Positions 13,414 to 22,485 of a stretch of 64,000 nt of DNA are shown in pieces (within the stretch, counting starts at the first letter, position 1; each line of letters opens with the position of its first letter). Below the pieces are notes generated by a model. That model ran no database searches, was not told the origin of the DNA, and saw only the letters and a program-made list of their open reading frames with translations. The DNA comes from Acinetobacter populi (GTDB lineage Bacteria; Pseudomonadota; Gammaproteobacteria; Pseudomonadales; Moraxellaceae): positions 806,001 through 870,000 of the forward strand of contig NZ_NEXX01000001.1 of the NCBI RefSeq assembly GCF_002174125.1, read 5' to 3'. The translations under genes were made by a program, and so were the position numbers.

Positions 13414-14243
13414 ACACACTTGACCTCAACGATGCCGTCTTTATCCAAAACCAGCAAATCAAAACTAACAGCCTAAAAGTCGCCAAAATTTTTGCAAAAC
13501 GACATGACAATGTAATACGTGCTATTGAAAACTTAAAATCAGAATGTGATTCCGATTTTTACCTCCTCAATTTTGAGGAGGTAATCGCTGAATATGAAAA
13601 TGGTAAGGGTGGAACACAACAAGCACCTGCATATAACCTGACCAAAGATGGATTTACACTTTTAGTCATGGGCTTTACAGGAAAACAGGCCCTACAGTTC
13701 AAAACAGACTACATCAACGCCTTTAATCAAATGGCAGCCACCCTATACAACCTTCAACACAACCCAAATCAACTGCACATCGGCGCAAAAGTACAGCTTA
13801 ATTCAGGCAGCCCACTATTCACCATCACCCAATTCAACCACGATGAGCAAGGCATCATCCAAGATGTCGAAGTCATCTGGTACACACGCAACAAAATCCA
13901 TCGGGAAACCTTGCCCCTGCAATGCCTCACACTGGATCAAAACAATCTTATCCACCAGCAAACACTCGATAGCTTCTGGAGTGCAATCCACAACTACGGT
14001 CTGGACAAACTCAACCACAGCAGAAAACCACACAGCATTGCCCTAAGCCTAGTCAACCTCTACCAAATCATAGAAGGCTTACCACCACGCCCACAACTCA
14101 CCACTGCCCTACTCAACAGCCATCAACCACACCCTGTATTTATGCAAAGCAATCAGGCAGTCAGTAGTCGTTTAACAGGAAAAACCTGCAAATGCTGGGT
14201 ATTTAGCACCCCAAAAAATATGATTGAGCATCGGGGAGAATAA
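13410..14243 (+). CDS. Rha-type antirepressor-like protein, copy 2
   Basis: This 277-residue paralogue of the protein at 4669 has the same three parts: pRha at about residues 8-115 (KRHDNVIRAIENL, LTKDGFTLLVMGFTG), a YodC-like part at 123-175 (IGAKVQLNSGSPLFTI), and the module shared with the primase-helicase at 186-265 (FWSAIHNYG, IALSLVNLYQIIEGLP, AVSSRLTGKTCKCWVF). The pRha part differs most from copy 1 around residues 45-75, where the inverted repeat lies. It is translated with the 48-residue ORF. The presumed role is antirepression or control of lysogeny exit. Confidence 0.8.
   Translation: MNTLDLNDAVFIQNQQIKTNSLKVAKIFAKRHDNVIRAIENLKSECDSDFYLLNFEEVIAEYENGKGGTQQAPAYNLTKDGFTLLVMGFTGKQALQFKTDYINAFNQMAATLYNLQHNPNQLHIGAKVQLNSGSPLFTITQFNHDEQGIIQDVEVIWYTRNKIHRETLPLQCLTLDQNNLIHQQTLDSFWSAIHNYGLDKLNHSRKPHSIALSLVNLYQIIEGLPPRPQLTTALLNSHQPHPVFMQSNQAVSSRLTGKTCKCWVFSTPKNMIEHRGE
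13560..13583 (+). repeat. Perfect inverted repeat inside Rha-like gene 2
   Basis: TACCTCCTCAA (13560-13570) and TTGAGGAGGTA (13573-13583) are perfect complements around TT. The centre equals that in Rha-like gene 1, while outer positions differ with matching changes in the other arm. Confidence 0.8.
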
Positions 14244-14245
14244 CA

Positions 14246-14452
14246 ATGACAAAACAAATCGAATTCGGCATCACCCAAGCCCATGCCGACCTCATAGACG
14301 AAGTAAGAGCCACCCTCAACATGATCGCAGTTATGGGTATGGACGGCACCAGTGATCATGTCGCCCACCTATCCAAAGGCGACCTCATCACCGTACTGGA
14401 CAAAGCCCAATTCCGTCTAAAACAGGTACAGGACGAAATGACACCTCTTTAA
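14246..14452 (+). CDS. Small protein ending cassette 2
   Basis: The 68-residue product (MTKQIEFGITQAHADLIDEV ... DKAQFRLKQVQDEMTPL) starts 2 bp after the Rha-like stop, behind GGGGAGAA. It is soluble, acidic and helical. No domain is recognised. It closes cassette 2 before a hairpin terminator. Confidence 0.6.
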   Translation: MTKQIEFGITQAHADLIDEVRATLNMIAVMGMDGTSDHVAHLSKGDLITVLDKAQFRLKQVQDEMTPL

Positions 14453-14460
14453 ATCACACC

Positions 14461-14486
14461 AAGCGGTAACACCCGTTACCGCTTTT
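14461..14486 (+). terminator. Terminator ending cassette 2
   Basis: AAGCGGTAAC (14461-14470) pairs with GTTACCGCTT (14475-14484) around ACCC, followed by TT. It separates cassette 2 from the converging integrase gene. Confidence 0.8.
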
Positions 14487-14540
14487 ACACCCGAAAGTTA
14501 CCTTTCCAACAATCCAAAATCACACTATAAAAACAATCAA

Positions 14541-15650
14541 TTACGACAGCCTTTGATAATCCGTTACCTTTATGACCTTTTTCCGATACAAAGGATTAAA
14601 TCTACTTTGATTAAGCTCGTCCACGATCTCATCATTTGTCGGATTATAATAGACCAGAGCAAATTTAGGATCCTTCCAACCGAAGATTTTGCATAAAGTT
14701 AAAGCATTTTTAATCCGCTTGGCCATCACACTTGCCGCCTCATGCCTACTATCGTGGAATGTTAGATCTGCATCATCAAGCTTGGCCACAGTCCGGGCTT
14801 TTCTAAACAACGTATCACGGCTGCCGTCAGAAACAGAAAAAACTTTGCTTGAATTGTTCGTTCTGCGGATCCGCAGAGCCAAGATCCACAGATCCTTTGC
14901 ATAGTCATCAAGCGGTACAACTCGACTGGTACCATTTTTCGTATCCGGAAGAATCACACAATCCCGATCCAGTAAAATATCCTCAATCTTCCGACCGACA
15001 ATTTCCCCCGACCGCATACCCGTGGCCATCGCAATGAGCCAAATCAAGCCCACTTGCTGCATCTTCGTAGTAGGCACAGTACCAGGAACATAATTTAAAG
15101 CTGTCAGGATCTTGTCCACTTCATCCAGCTCAACACGACGGACACGATGTGCCGGTTTCTTTGGCTTTCTAACGCTTTCTACAGGATTAAAATCAATCCA
15201 GCCCTTATCCCTGCGGCACCAGTTAAAAAATGCAGACAGCGTCGAATAATCACGCAATACAGTCGATGCAGATAAAGGATTGATCGACCGCTTCATTACC
15301 ATATCTTGATACTGTACCAGATATTCAGCACGATACTTTACCAGTGGAAAATCCGTATTTGGTAAAGTATCAATAAAATAACGGATCCGTTGCTTCTCTT
15401 TTTTACCAGTTTTCTTAAATTCCGATACTTCACTTGCATAACGTCGTAAAGCCTCGGCCACAGTCAAAACAATATTCCGTTTATCCAATGCGTCACGAGT
15501 ACGTTTATTTAAAATAAGATCTCTCTCGGAAAGCACTGCCCACTCTTGAGCATCTTTTTTTCGATCAAAACTTTTTGTCCGACGTTCGCCATCTATAGCA
15601 ACATCAGCATTCCATTTTCCATTCTTACGTTGATAAACAGATTGGCTCAT
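14541..15650 (-). CDS. int: Tyrosine recombinase, prophage integrase
   Basis: The 369-residue protein has an N-terminal arm-type DNA-binding region (about 1-60, VYQRKNGKWNADVAIDGERR), a core-binding SAM-like domain (about 70-165) and a catalytic domain. Visible catalytic residues are R in TGMRSGEIVG, K in DTKNGTSRVVPL, H and R in FHDSRHEAAS, H/W in GWKD, and Y in ALVYYNP. It would catalyse integration and excision at the adjacent tRNA-Leu. It reads away from the tRNA; the 170-bp gap holds 10-bp-phased repeats that may be its arm sites. Start ATG at 15650. Confidence 0.9.
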   Translation of the reverse strand: MSQSVYQRKNGKWNADVAIDGERRTKSFDRKKDAQEWAVLSERDLILNKRTRDALDKRNIVLTVAEALRRYASEVSEFKKTGKKEKQRIRYFIDTLPNTDFPLVKYRAEYLVQYQDMVMKRSINPLSASTVLRDYSTLSAFFNWCRRDKGWIDFNPVESVRKPKKPAHRVRRVELDEVDKILTALNYVPGTVPTTKMQQVGLIWLIAMATGMRSGEIVGRKIEDILLDRDCVILPDTKNGTSRVVPLDDYAKDLWILALRIRRTNNSSKVFSVSDGSRDTLFRKARTVAKLDDADLTFHDSRHEAASVMAKRIKNALTLCKIFGWKDPKFALVYYNPTNDEIVDELNQSRFNPLYRKKVIKVTDYQRLS

Positions 15651-15671
15651 AAAACATCCATTAAATCACTG

Positions 15672-15727
15672 GCGGAATCAAGCGGAAATCGAGCGGAGAT
15701 ACATACCGAAATATACCTAAAAATACC
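15672..15727. repeat. Helically phased short direct repeats between int and tRNA-Leu
   Basis: GCGGA occurs at 15672, 15682 and 15693, and ATACC at 15703, 15713 and 15723, so each series recurs every 10-11 bp. The position between int and the att site suggests arm-type sites for integrase or excisionase. Confidence 0.5.
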
Positions 15728-15754
15728 CGAAAAAAACCGAAACCCCTAAAACGA

Positions 15755-15796
15755 CAAAACCCCGAAGCCTTTATATATCAAGGCTTCGGGGTTTTG
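15755..15796. terminator. Strong bidirectional terminator next to tRNA-Leu
   Basis: A perfect 17-bp stem (15755-15771 with 15780-15796, core CCCCGAAGCCTT) surrounds TATATATC. It lies 24 bp after the tRNA 3' end in the direction of tRNA transcription and shields int from it. Confidence 0.85.
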
Positions 15797-15819
15797 CGTA
15801 ATAAACTGTTTATTCCTAG

Positions 15820-15906
15820 TGGTCCCGAGGGTCGGACTCGAACCGACACGTCATCTCTGACAGTGGATTTTGAGTCCACCGCGTCTACCAATTTCACCAC
15901 CTCGGG
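15820..15906 (-). tRNA. tRNA-Leu (anticodon CAA)
   Basis: On the minus strand an 87-base tRNA begins CCCGAGG and ends CCTCGGG-A-CCA, with the 3' CCA encoded. The D-arm region TGGTGAAATTGGTAGACGC is the usual leucine form. The anticodon stem GTGGA/TCCAC encloses CTCAAAA, giving CAA. The long variable arm is typical of class II tRNAs. The T arm reads GTCGGTTCGAGTCCGAC. The prophage lies at its 3' end, the standard target of tyrosine integrases. Confidence 0.95.
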
Positions 15907-15926
15907 AAGGTAGGAATGTGCTGCAC

Positions 15927-15954
15927 ATAATACGCCGTTCTTTGAGGTTGTCAA
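15927..15954 (-). promoter_or_regulatory. Promoter of tRNA-Leu
   Basis: On the minus strand, TTGACA (15954-15949) and TATTAT (15932-15927) are spaced by 16 bp, about 21 bp before the tRNA 5' end. Confidence 0.7.
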
Positions 15955-16056
15955 TATCTTGGTAGCTCTCTTGTTTATTTTTACAACACTTACACGAAAT
16001 CATTGGCTTATCGCCGATCATTTGCACGACTTTACCCGATGATGGCAGAAAATCGC

Positions 16057-16062
16057 TATAAT
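16057..16062 (+). promoter_or_regulatory. -10 element of queA
   Basis: GCTATAAT with a perfect TATAAT lies 33 bp before the queA start. No good -35 hexamer is seen at standard spacing. Confidence 0.5.
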
Positions 16063-16094
16063 ACGTCCTGTCTTTTTATCCATATTAACCGCAC

Positions 16095-17135
16095 ATGCAA
16101 CTTTCCGACTTTAGTTATCATTTACCCGAAGAACTCATCGCACATTATCCTTTAGCAGAACGCAGTGCTTCCCGTTTGTTGCATCTGGATGCTCAGGGAC
16201 AATTTCATGATCAGCATTTTACTGATCTACTGGATTTACTCGATACAGGTGATGTCCTGATTCTCAATGATACCAAAGTAATGAAGGCCCGTTTAAAAGG
16301 TAAGCGCGCATCTGGCGGGGCCATTGAGGTTTTGGTTGAGCGTTTAACCTCGCCCAACACAGCCTACTGTCATATCAAAGCCAGCAATGCACCAAAAGCA
16401 GGTGTGGAAATTTTTATCGGGCCAGACCTTATCCCAGCCAAGGTGCAGGGTCGGCATGAAAATTTATTTATCGTTGAGTTTTCTCAACCTGTGCTTGAAG
16501 TGTTGGAACAATATGGACAATTGCCAATTCCGCCTTATTTTAATCGTGAAGCAGAAGCAATTGATACCGAGCGTTACCAGACTGTTTTTCATGATCCCAA
16601 TAAACTGGCCAGTGTGGCCGCGCCTACTGCCAGTTTGCATTTTGACCAGAAATTATTAAAACAATTACAAGACAAAGGGATTCAAGAACATTTTGTGACT
16701 TTACATGTCGGAGCAGGTACATTTTTACCTGTTCGGGTGGATAATATTGAAAATCATGTGATGCATTCGGAATGGTGCGAAGTCCCCGCAAGTACAGTCG
16801 ATGCGATTTTGGCAGCCAAATCTCGTGGTAATAAAGTGATTGCCGTTGGGACTACAGCGACACGTGCGCTTGAAAGTGCAGCACAGGCACATGGTGGGAA
16901 ACTCGCTGCATGGTCTGGTGATACTCAGATTTTTATTTATCCCGGATATGATTTTAAAGTGGTGGACCGTTTGATTACCAATTTTCATTTACCCGAATCA
17001 ACGCTGTTAATGCTTGTATCTGCCTTATCAAATCGTGACAATATCCTGAACGCCTATCAGCATGCTGTAGCACAGCGATATCGCTTCTTTAGTTATGGTG
17101 ATGCAATGCTGATAGATCGCCTACAACACGCATAA
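16095..17135 (+). CDS. queA: S-adenosylmethionine:tRNA ribosyltransferase-isomerase
   Basis: The 346-residue protein has the full QueA layout: [20 protein letters not shown] at the start, [45 protein letters not shown] and the ending motif [18 protein letters not shown]. QueA moves the ribose part of SAM to 7-aminomethyl-7-deazaguanine in tRNA to form epoxyqueuosine. tgt, which inserts the precursor, is encoded 3.7 kb downstream. This is the first chromosomal gene next to the prophage-bearing tRNA-Leu. Confidence 0.97.
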   Translation: MQLSDFSYHLPEELIAHYPLAERSASRLLHLDAQGQFHDQHFTDLLDLLDTGDVLILNDTKVMKARLKGKRASGGAIEVLVERLTSPNTAYCHIKASNAPKAGVEIFIGPDLIPAKVQGRHENLFIVEFSQPVLEVLEQYGQLPIPPYFNREAEAIDTERYQTVFHDPNKLASVAAPTASLHFDQKLLKQLQDKGIQEHFVTLHVGAGTFLPVRVDNIENHVMHSEWCEVPASTVDAILAAKSRGNKVIAVGTTATRALESAAQAHGGKLAAWSGDTQIFIYPGYDFKVVDRLITNFHLPESTLLMLVSALSNRDNILNAYQHAVAQRYRFFSYGDAMLIDRLQHA

Positions 17136-17155
17136 ATATACAATGAAGAGCAATT

Positions 17156-18211
17156 ATGCCATTAGAACATTTGCAGGAACGCTGGCACTTTCACCAGCGT
17201 ATGAATAAAAAAGTCTGGAATAATATTCATCGCTTACGCAATATTGCCCTGTCAAATCCCTCCAAACAGGAGGTACTGGATGCTCTGCATCCTTGGCGCT
17301 TATCAATTTCTCTACGTTACAACAATACTTTTAGCTATTTATTATTAGGTATCAGTATATTACTGCTGGTTGGTTCAACACTGTATCTCTACCAAACTGG
17401 TCTTCCATTACTATTGTGCTGGATTGTGGGAATTTTCCTCGCCGCTTATGCTCTATTGTCAATTGATAAACAAAGTGAAGTCGAGGATATGATCAATCTA
17501 CTTCAAGACAGCGTTTTTCAGTCCCAGTATGATATTAAGTTTTCAGAATTCCCTACAATTGATCAAAACATTGCAATGAACCAGACCTATATGCTGGCAA
17601 AGGTCACTCAAGGGTTCCCTTGTCTAAATGAAGGCAACGCTGGCAATGAAATTGCACAATATGCCGCAACACACTGGCATATCGATGGACATAACTACCC
17701 TGTTCTACTGTTACATTATATTGCGGTATCCGAGATTGTTATTCGCAATCAAAAAGGTGAGGAAATTCGTAAAAGAATCGAAACGCCACGCTGGGGCGCA
17801 TGTGTATTTGATATGCCAGCATTGGCACTGGTCATTAGTAGTGAAAATGTCAATTATGAGCGTTATCCGGTACGCTGGACCAGTAGTGACATTCAGTTTA
17901 ATCAAAGATTTTACCTGTATGGGCAACAGGAATTTGAACTGGCAAAAAATTTAAGTCCACTACGAACTTTGACCCTCGCCAATCATTTACAGCATATGAA
18001 AGGCAGACTGGTCTTTCATGAGCAAATGCAAGCCTTTTGTTATCTCAGCCGACAAAATATTTTTGAATGTAAAAAACCTGCAAAAAATATTACCGATGTA
18101 TCCCAATTACGCGGCTATTTAAGAACATTACAAGCCCCTCATTATGAACAAATGCAGCATAGTTTAACCGCAATCATTCGTAGTTTTAGAGATGAGAATT
18201 TGCTACATTAA
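17156..18211 (+). CDS. DUF3137-like membrane protein
   Basis: The 351-residue product has two hydrophobic segments at about residues 58-80 (SYLLLGISILLLVGSTLYLY) and 83-103, then a large cytoplasmic part. The latter contains VFDMPALALVIS and TSSDIQFNQRFYLYGQQEFE, comparable to DUF3137 proteins that are often encoded beside lemA. A lemA gene follows 107 bp downstream. Function unknown; the pair probably acts at the membrane. The family call is by pattern and context. Confidence 0.6.
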   Translation: MPLEHLQERWHFHQRMNKKVWNNIHRLRNIALSNPSKQEVLDALHPWRLSISLRYNNTFSYLLLGISILLLVGSTLYLYQTGLPLLLCWIVGIFLAAYALLSIDKQSEVEDMINLLQDSVFQSQYDIKFSEFPTIDQNIAMNQTYMLAKVTQGFPCLNEGNAGNEIAQYAATHWHIDGHNYPVLLLHYIAVSEIVIRNQKGEEIRKRIETPRWGACVFDMPALALVISSENVNYERYPVRWTSSDIQFNQRFYLYGQQEFELAKNLSPLRTLTLANHLQHMKGRLVFHEQMQAFCYLSRQNIFECKKPAKNITDVSQLRGYLRTLQAPHYEQMQHSLTAIIRSFRDENLLH

Positions 18212-18318
18212 CTAAGCTTTGTTGACACCAAAGGAAACACTCGATAATAACGGGAATACCGAATTGTTGTTTCTTTAAATTCATTAAAGTTCAAATTTGA
18301 ACAAATTGGGGAGTATTT

Positions 18319-18891
18319 ATGGGGACGTTAATTTTCTTGATCATCATCATATTCATTGTGGTGATCTTTATCATGATTCGCAATAATATTGTCAAAAATG
18401 AAAATGCAACCAAACGTGCCTGGGCAGATGTAGCCAGTTTCGAACGTCAAAAAGTCAAAATACTCGATGATCTCCAACCGCTGATTGATCGTTATGGCGA
18501 GTTTGAACAAACCACCATGACACAAATTAGCGCCTTAAGACAAAACATCCTGAATTTAAACAGCGATAAACAGGATGTACGCCAACTAGAACAAATTGAA
18601 CAGCAAACCTCACAGTTACTTAATGGCATTCATGTACAGGTCGAAGCCTATCCAGAACTAAAAGCCAACGAAATTTATCAAAAACTAATGCATGAAATTA
18701 CCGAACAAAATGAAAATGTTGGGGCTGCCATCAGTATTTTTAATCGTAATGTTGAGCACTTTAATAACAGTATCCAGATTTTCCCAAACAATGTAGTCAA
18801 TAGTCTGACTTTAAACCGTAAAGCATTAAAACCTTTTCAGGATCGCGTAATGAATAACGGTTTTGACTATAAGCCCAACTTTCATGGTTAA
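18319..18891 (+). CDS. lemA: LemA family protein
   Basis: The 190-residue protein has an N-terminal membrane helix (LIFLIIIIFIVVIFIMI), then the LemA pattern RNNIVKNENATKRAWADV with charged helices to the end. LemA proteins are inner-membrane, mostly helical, with unknown function. GGGGAG lies 6 bases before the ATG. It follows the DUF3137-like gene, a common partner. Confidence 0.85.
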   Translation: MGTLIFLIIIIFIVVIFIMIRNNIVKNENATKRAWADVASFERQKVKILDDLQPLIDRYGEFEQTTMTQISALRQNILNLNSDKQDVRQLEQIEQQTSQLLNGIHVQVEAYPELKANEIYQKLMHEITEQNENVGAAISIFNRNVEHFNNSIQIFPNNVVNSLTLNRKALKPFQDRVMNNGFDYKPNFHG

Positions 18892-19057
18892 AATAAGGAT
18901 TTAAAAATTGATTGTCAGTCTTGAGATAAAATGAAGACACCATCACCAGATTTTAAAATTGTCAGCGCAATATCTGGTTTTATTGATTAATATGATCATT
19001 GTAGAATATGCTGAACAGCCTAAGCGACCACAATTTAAGAACTTAGAGAGATAAACT

Positions 19058-19999
19058 ATGCCAAGTGAAAGAATCCAGCCAGTTACAAATCCTCCAGGTG
19101 AAAATGCACTTTTTATGATTTTGACCATTAATCAAAATCAGGATGCGCTTGATAGCGTGATTGACTTTGCAGCCGGATTTACTGCCATCGTGCGGAGTTT
19201 AAGCAAGCGTTTTCCACAAAGTCATTTTAATGCAGTGATGGGTTTTGGTTCAGATGCATGGGATCGCCTGTTCCCCAATCAGCCGAAACCGAAAGAACTG
19301 GCAACATTTCAAGAAATTCGTGGCAAAAAATATGTGGCGGTCTCCACTGCGGGCGATTTATTTTTCCATGTACGTGCCGATAGCCAGGACATTTGTTTTG
19401 AGCTAGCCTCAATCATTCATCAGCAATTGCATGATGCAACAAGCGCAGTAGATGAAACGCATGGTTTTAGATATTTGGATGGTCGTGCCATTATTGGTTT
19501 TGTGGATGGGACAGAAAACCCAGAAAGTGAAATTGCCGCCGATTATGCCTTGGTCGGTGATGAAGATCCTGAGTTTAAGCATGGAAGTTATGCCTTTACC
19601 CAGAAATATTTACACGATATGGAAAAATGGCGCGCCCTTTCTACCGAAGAACAGGAAAAGGTGATTGGTCGTCGCAAGTTTGATGATATTGAACTGAGTG
19701 ATGAAGAAAAACCAAAAACTGCCCATAATAATGTCAGTAAAGCCCATGATGCCGATGGCAACGAACTCAAAATCCTGCGTGCCAATGTGGCCTTTGCCAA
19801 GCCCTCAAGCAATGAATATGGCACTTACTTTATTGGCTATGCCAAAAGTTTTAGTGTCACACATACCATGCTAAAAAACATGTTTAGTGGCAACGAAGAA
19901 GGCTTTACCGATCGCTTACTGGATTTCAGTACACCAATTTCGGGCTGTTTATTCTTTGTCCCAACTTATGATTTTCTTGATGATCTAGGTGATGATTAA
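19058..19999 (+). CDS. Dyp-type heme peroxidase
   Basis: The 313-residue protein matches the cytosolic YfeX-like class: FMILTINQNQDALDSVIDF at the start, the family motif FVDGTENP at about residues 149-156, where the catalytic aspartate is D151 or so, GSYAFTQKYLHDMEKW, and the end GCLFFVPTYDFLDDLGD. It has no signal peptide, so it is cytoplasmic or encapsulated. It oxidises substrates with peroxide; the native substrate is not known. AGAGAG precedes the ATG. Confidence 0.92.
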   Translation: MPSERIQPVTNPPGENALFMILTINQNQDALDSVIDFAAGFTAIVRSLSKRFPQSHFNAVMGFGSDAWDRLFPNQPKPKELATFQEIRGKKYVAVSTAGDLFFHVRADSQDICFELASIIHQQLHDATSAVDETHGFRYLDGRAIIGFVDGTENPESEIAADYALVGDEDPEFKHGSYAFTQKYLHDMEKWRALSTEEQEKVIGRRKFDDIELSDEEKPKTAHNNVSKAHDADGNELKILRANVAFAKPSSNEYGTYFIGYAKSFSVTHTMLKNMFSGNEEGFTDRLLDFSTPISGCLFFVPTYDFLDDLGDD

Positions 20000-20052
20000 C
20001 ATATAACCTGTAGCGGATGATTCAAACTTCTTTTATATATTCATGGTCTAAA

Positions 20053-20087
20053 ACACCCATAGCTTAAGGAAAAATTTCTATGGGTGT
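20053..20087. terminator. Hairpin between Dyp peroxidase and L,D-transpeptidase genes
   Basis: ACACCCATAG (20053-20062) pairs with CTATGGGTGT (20078-20087). The right arm lies within the last codons of the reverse-strand gene. A short T run follows on the minus strand. Confidence 0.5.
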
Positions 20088-20630
20088 GTTATTTTTAATT
20101 TGATTCCACAATTCATCCATATCTTCATTGGACACCGCAATACAGCCCCATGTCCAGTCTTTGGCTGGCAAGTAATGGTAAAGTGGCTGACCTTTTGCGC
20201 CGCCCAAAGCTTTCATCGATCCATGAATCATAACATCACCGCCTGCACTCACACCTCGAGCCTTAGCCTGCGCTTGGTCCTGTGCATTGGGATAAGAAAT
20301 ATGCAGGGATTTATAAAATTGGCTATTAGGATTACGCCAATCTAGTCGATAGAGGCCTTCAGGTGTTTTACCATCTCCTTCTGTAGTTTTATGACCAACT
20401 GGTTCAAAGCCCAAACGCATTTTATAGGTTTTTATCACTTGCCCTTGCTGTAATAGCTTAAGTTCCCGTCTGGATTTATAGACTTCAACCTTATCAACCA
20501 CAACATGTTGCCAATCTACGGGTTGTATTGCTGTTTTCTCGGTTGTCGGACTCGGCATAAATTGATTGAATCGCAGCACAAGTAACACTGCAACAATCAA
20601 TAGAACCAATAAAATAATAAGTTTTTTCAT
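20064..20630 (-). CDS. YkuD-family L,D-transpeptidase
   Basis: The 188-residue protein has an N-terminal membrane anchor or signal (LIILLVLLIVAVLLVLRF) and a YkuD catalytic domain. The domain shows the histidine in VMIHGSMK and the cysteine in TWGCIAVSNEDMDELW. The usual S/R around GC are partly changed (WGCIAVSN), which is common. Such enzymes cross-link peptidoglycan or attach proteins to it in the periplasm. It ends at the hairpin shared with the peroxidase gene. Confidence 0.9.
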   Translation of the reverse strand: MKKLIILLVLLIVAVLLVLRFNQFMPSPTTEKTAIQPVDWQHVVVDKVEVYKSRRELKLLQQGQVIKTYKMRLGFEPVGHKTTEGDGKTPEGLYRLDWRNPNSQFYKSLHISYPNAQDQAQAKARGVSAGGDVMIHGSMKALGGAKGQPLYHYLPAKDWTWGCIAVSNEDMDELWNQIKNNTPIEIFP

Positions 20631-20828
20631 CTATCTCTTTTCCGCTGCTGGCAGCAGCATTATCCGATTTTTAAATTGGTCCATCTTTAAGCCATCTTTT
20701 GCACATTCTATCCTGTTGTTATATTGCATGGTATTACATTCCAACTTAGGCATTCTATTGATTAAATTAACATATCCCAATACATTTTTTTGTATGGAAA
20801 CTGCATTAAAACTGGCACTTCTGGCTAA

Positions 20829-22022
<1,194 letters not shown>

Positions 22023-22109
22023 TTGCACAATACAAGGTAAATTGCTGTGCAGCGTTTTTATAAATTTAAATTGTAAGTTTTAATTGTTTTACGTGATTAG
22101 GAAAGATAC

Positions 22110-22436
22110 ATGAGTTTATTTATTTCTACAGCTTATGCTGCTCAAGGTGCTCAAGGTCAGAGCCCATATATGTCACTCATCATGATTGTGGTGATGATTG
22201 CGATTTTCTATTTCCTGTTGATTCGTCCACAATCCAAACGTGTCAAAGAACACCGTGCTTTGGTTGAAAGTCTATCTGAAGGCAGTGAAGTGGTTTTTGC
22301 AGGCGGTTTGATGGGTCGTATTATCAAAATTGATGGTGACTATGCAGTGGTTGAACTTAGCCGTGGCAACGAAGTCAAAATTCAGCGTGCATCGGTAATC
22401 TCTGTATTACCTGAAGGCACACTTAATAATCTTTAA
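22110..22436 (+). CDS. yajC: Preprotein translocase subunit YajC
   Basis: The 108-residue protein has one membrane segment (LIMIVVMIAIFYFLLIRPQSKR) followed by the conserved IRPQ-KR-KEH motif and a cytoplasmic part (VVFAGGLMGRIIKIDGDYAV). It joins SecD and SecF in the accessory Sec complex. AGGAAAG lies before the ATG. Confidence 0.95.
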   Translation: MSLFISTAYAAQGAQGQSPYMSLIMIVVMIAIFYFLLIRPQSKRVKEHRALVESLSEGSEVVFAGGLMGRIIKIDGDYAVVELSRGNEVKIQRASVISVLPEGTLNNL

Positions 22437-22444
22437 TATCAAGT

Positions 22445-22465
22445 CCGTGCGCAAGCACGGCTTTT
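22445..22465 (+). terminator. Hairpin between yajC and secD
   Basis: CCGTGC-GCAA-GCACGG (22445-22460) with a GCAA tetraloop is followed by CTTTT. It may reduce rather than end transcription into secD. Confidence 0.6.
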
Positions 22466-22485
22466 CATTTTAAGAAGAATATAGA

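Larger units (their letters stand above)
1..15820. mobile_element. P2-type prophage, integrase-proximal part, integrated at tRNA-Leu
   Basis: The left edge shows the end of a gpD-like tail gene followed by an ogr-type late activator, the order seen at the end of the P2 late region. The right end is a tyrosine integrase beside the 3' end of a tRNA-Leu gene, after which ordinary chromosomal genes (queA onward) begin. Between them lie a repressor with divergent regulator, a primase-helicase, antirepressor-like genes, RNA immunity cassettes and cargo. Head and tail genes and the distal att site are outside the window, so completeness cannot be judged. The exact right boundary within or next to the tRNA 3' end is inferred; no duplicate att core is visible here. 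Confidence 0.85.
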
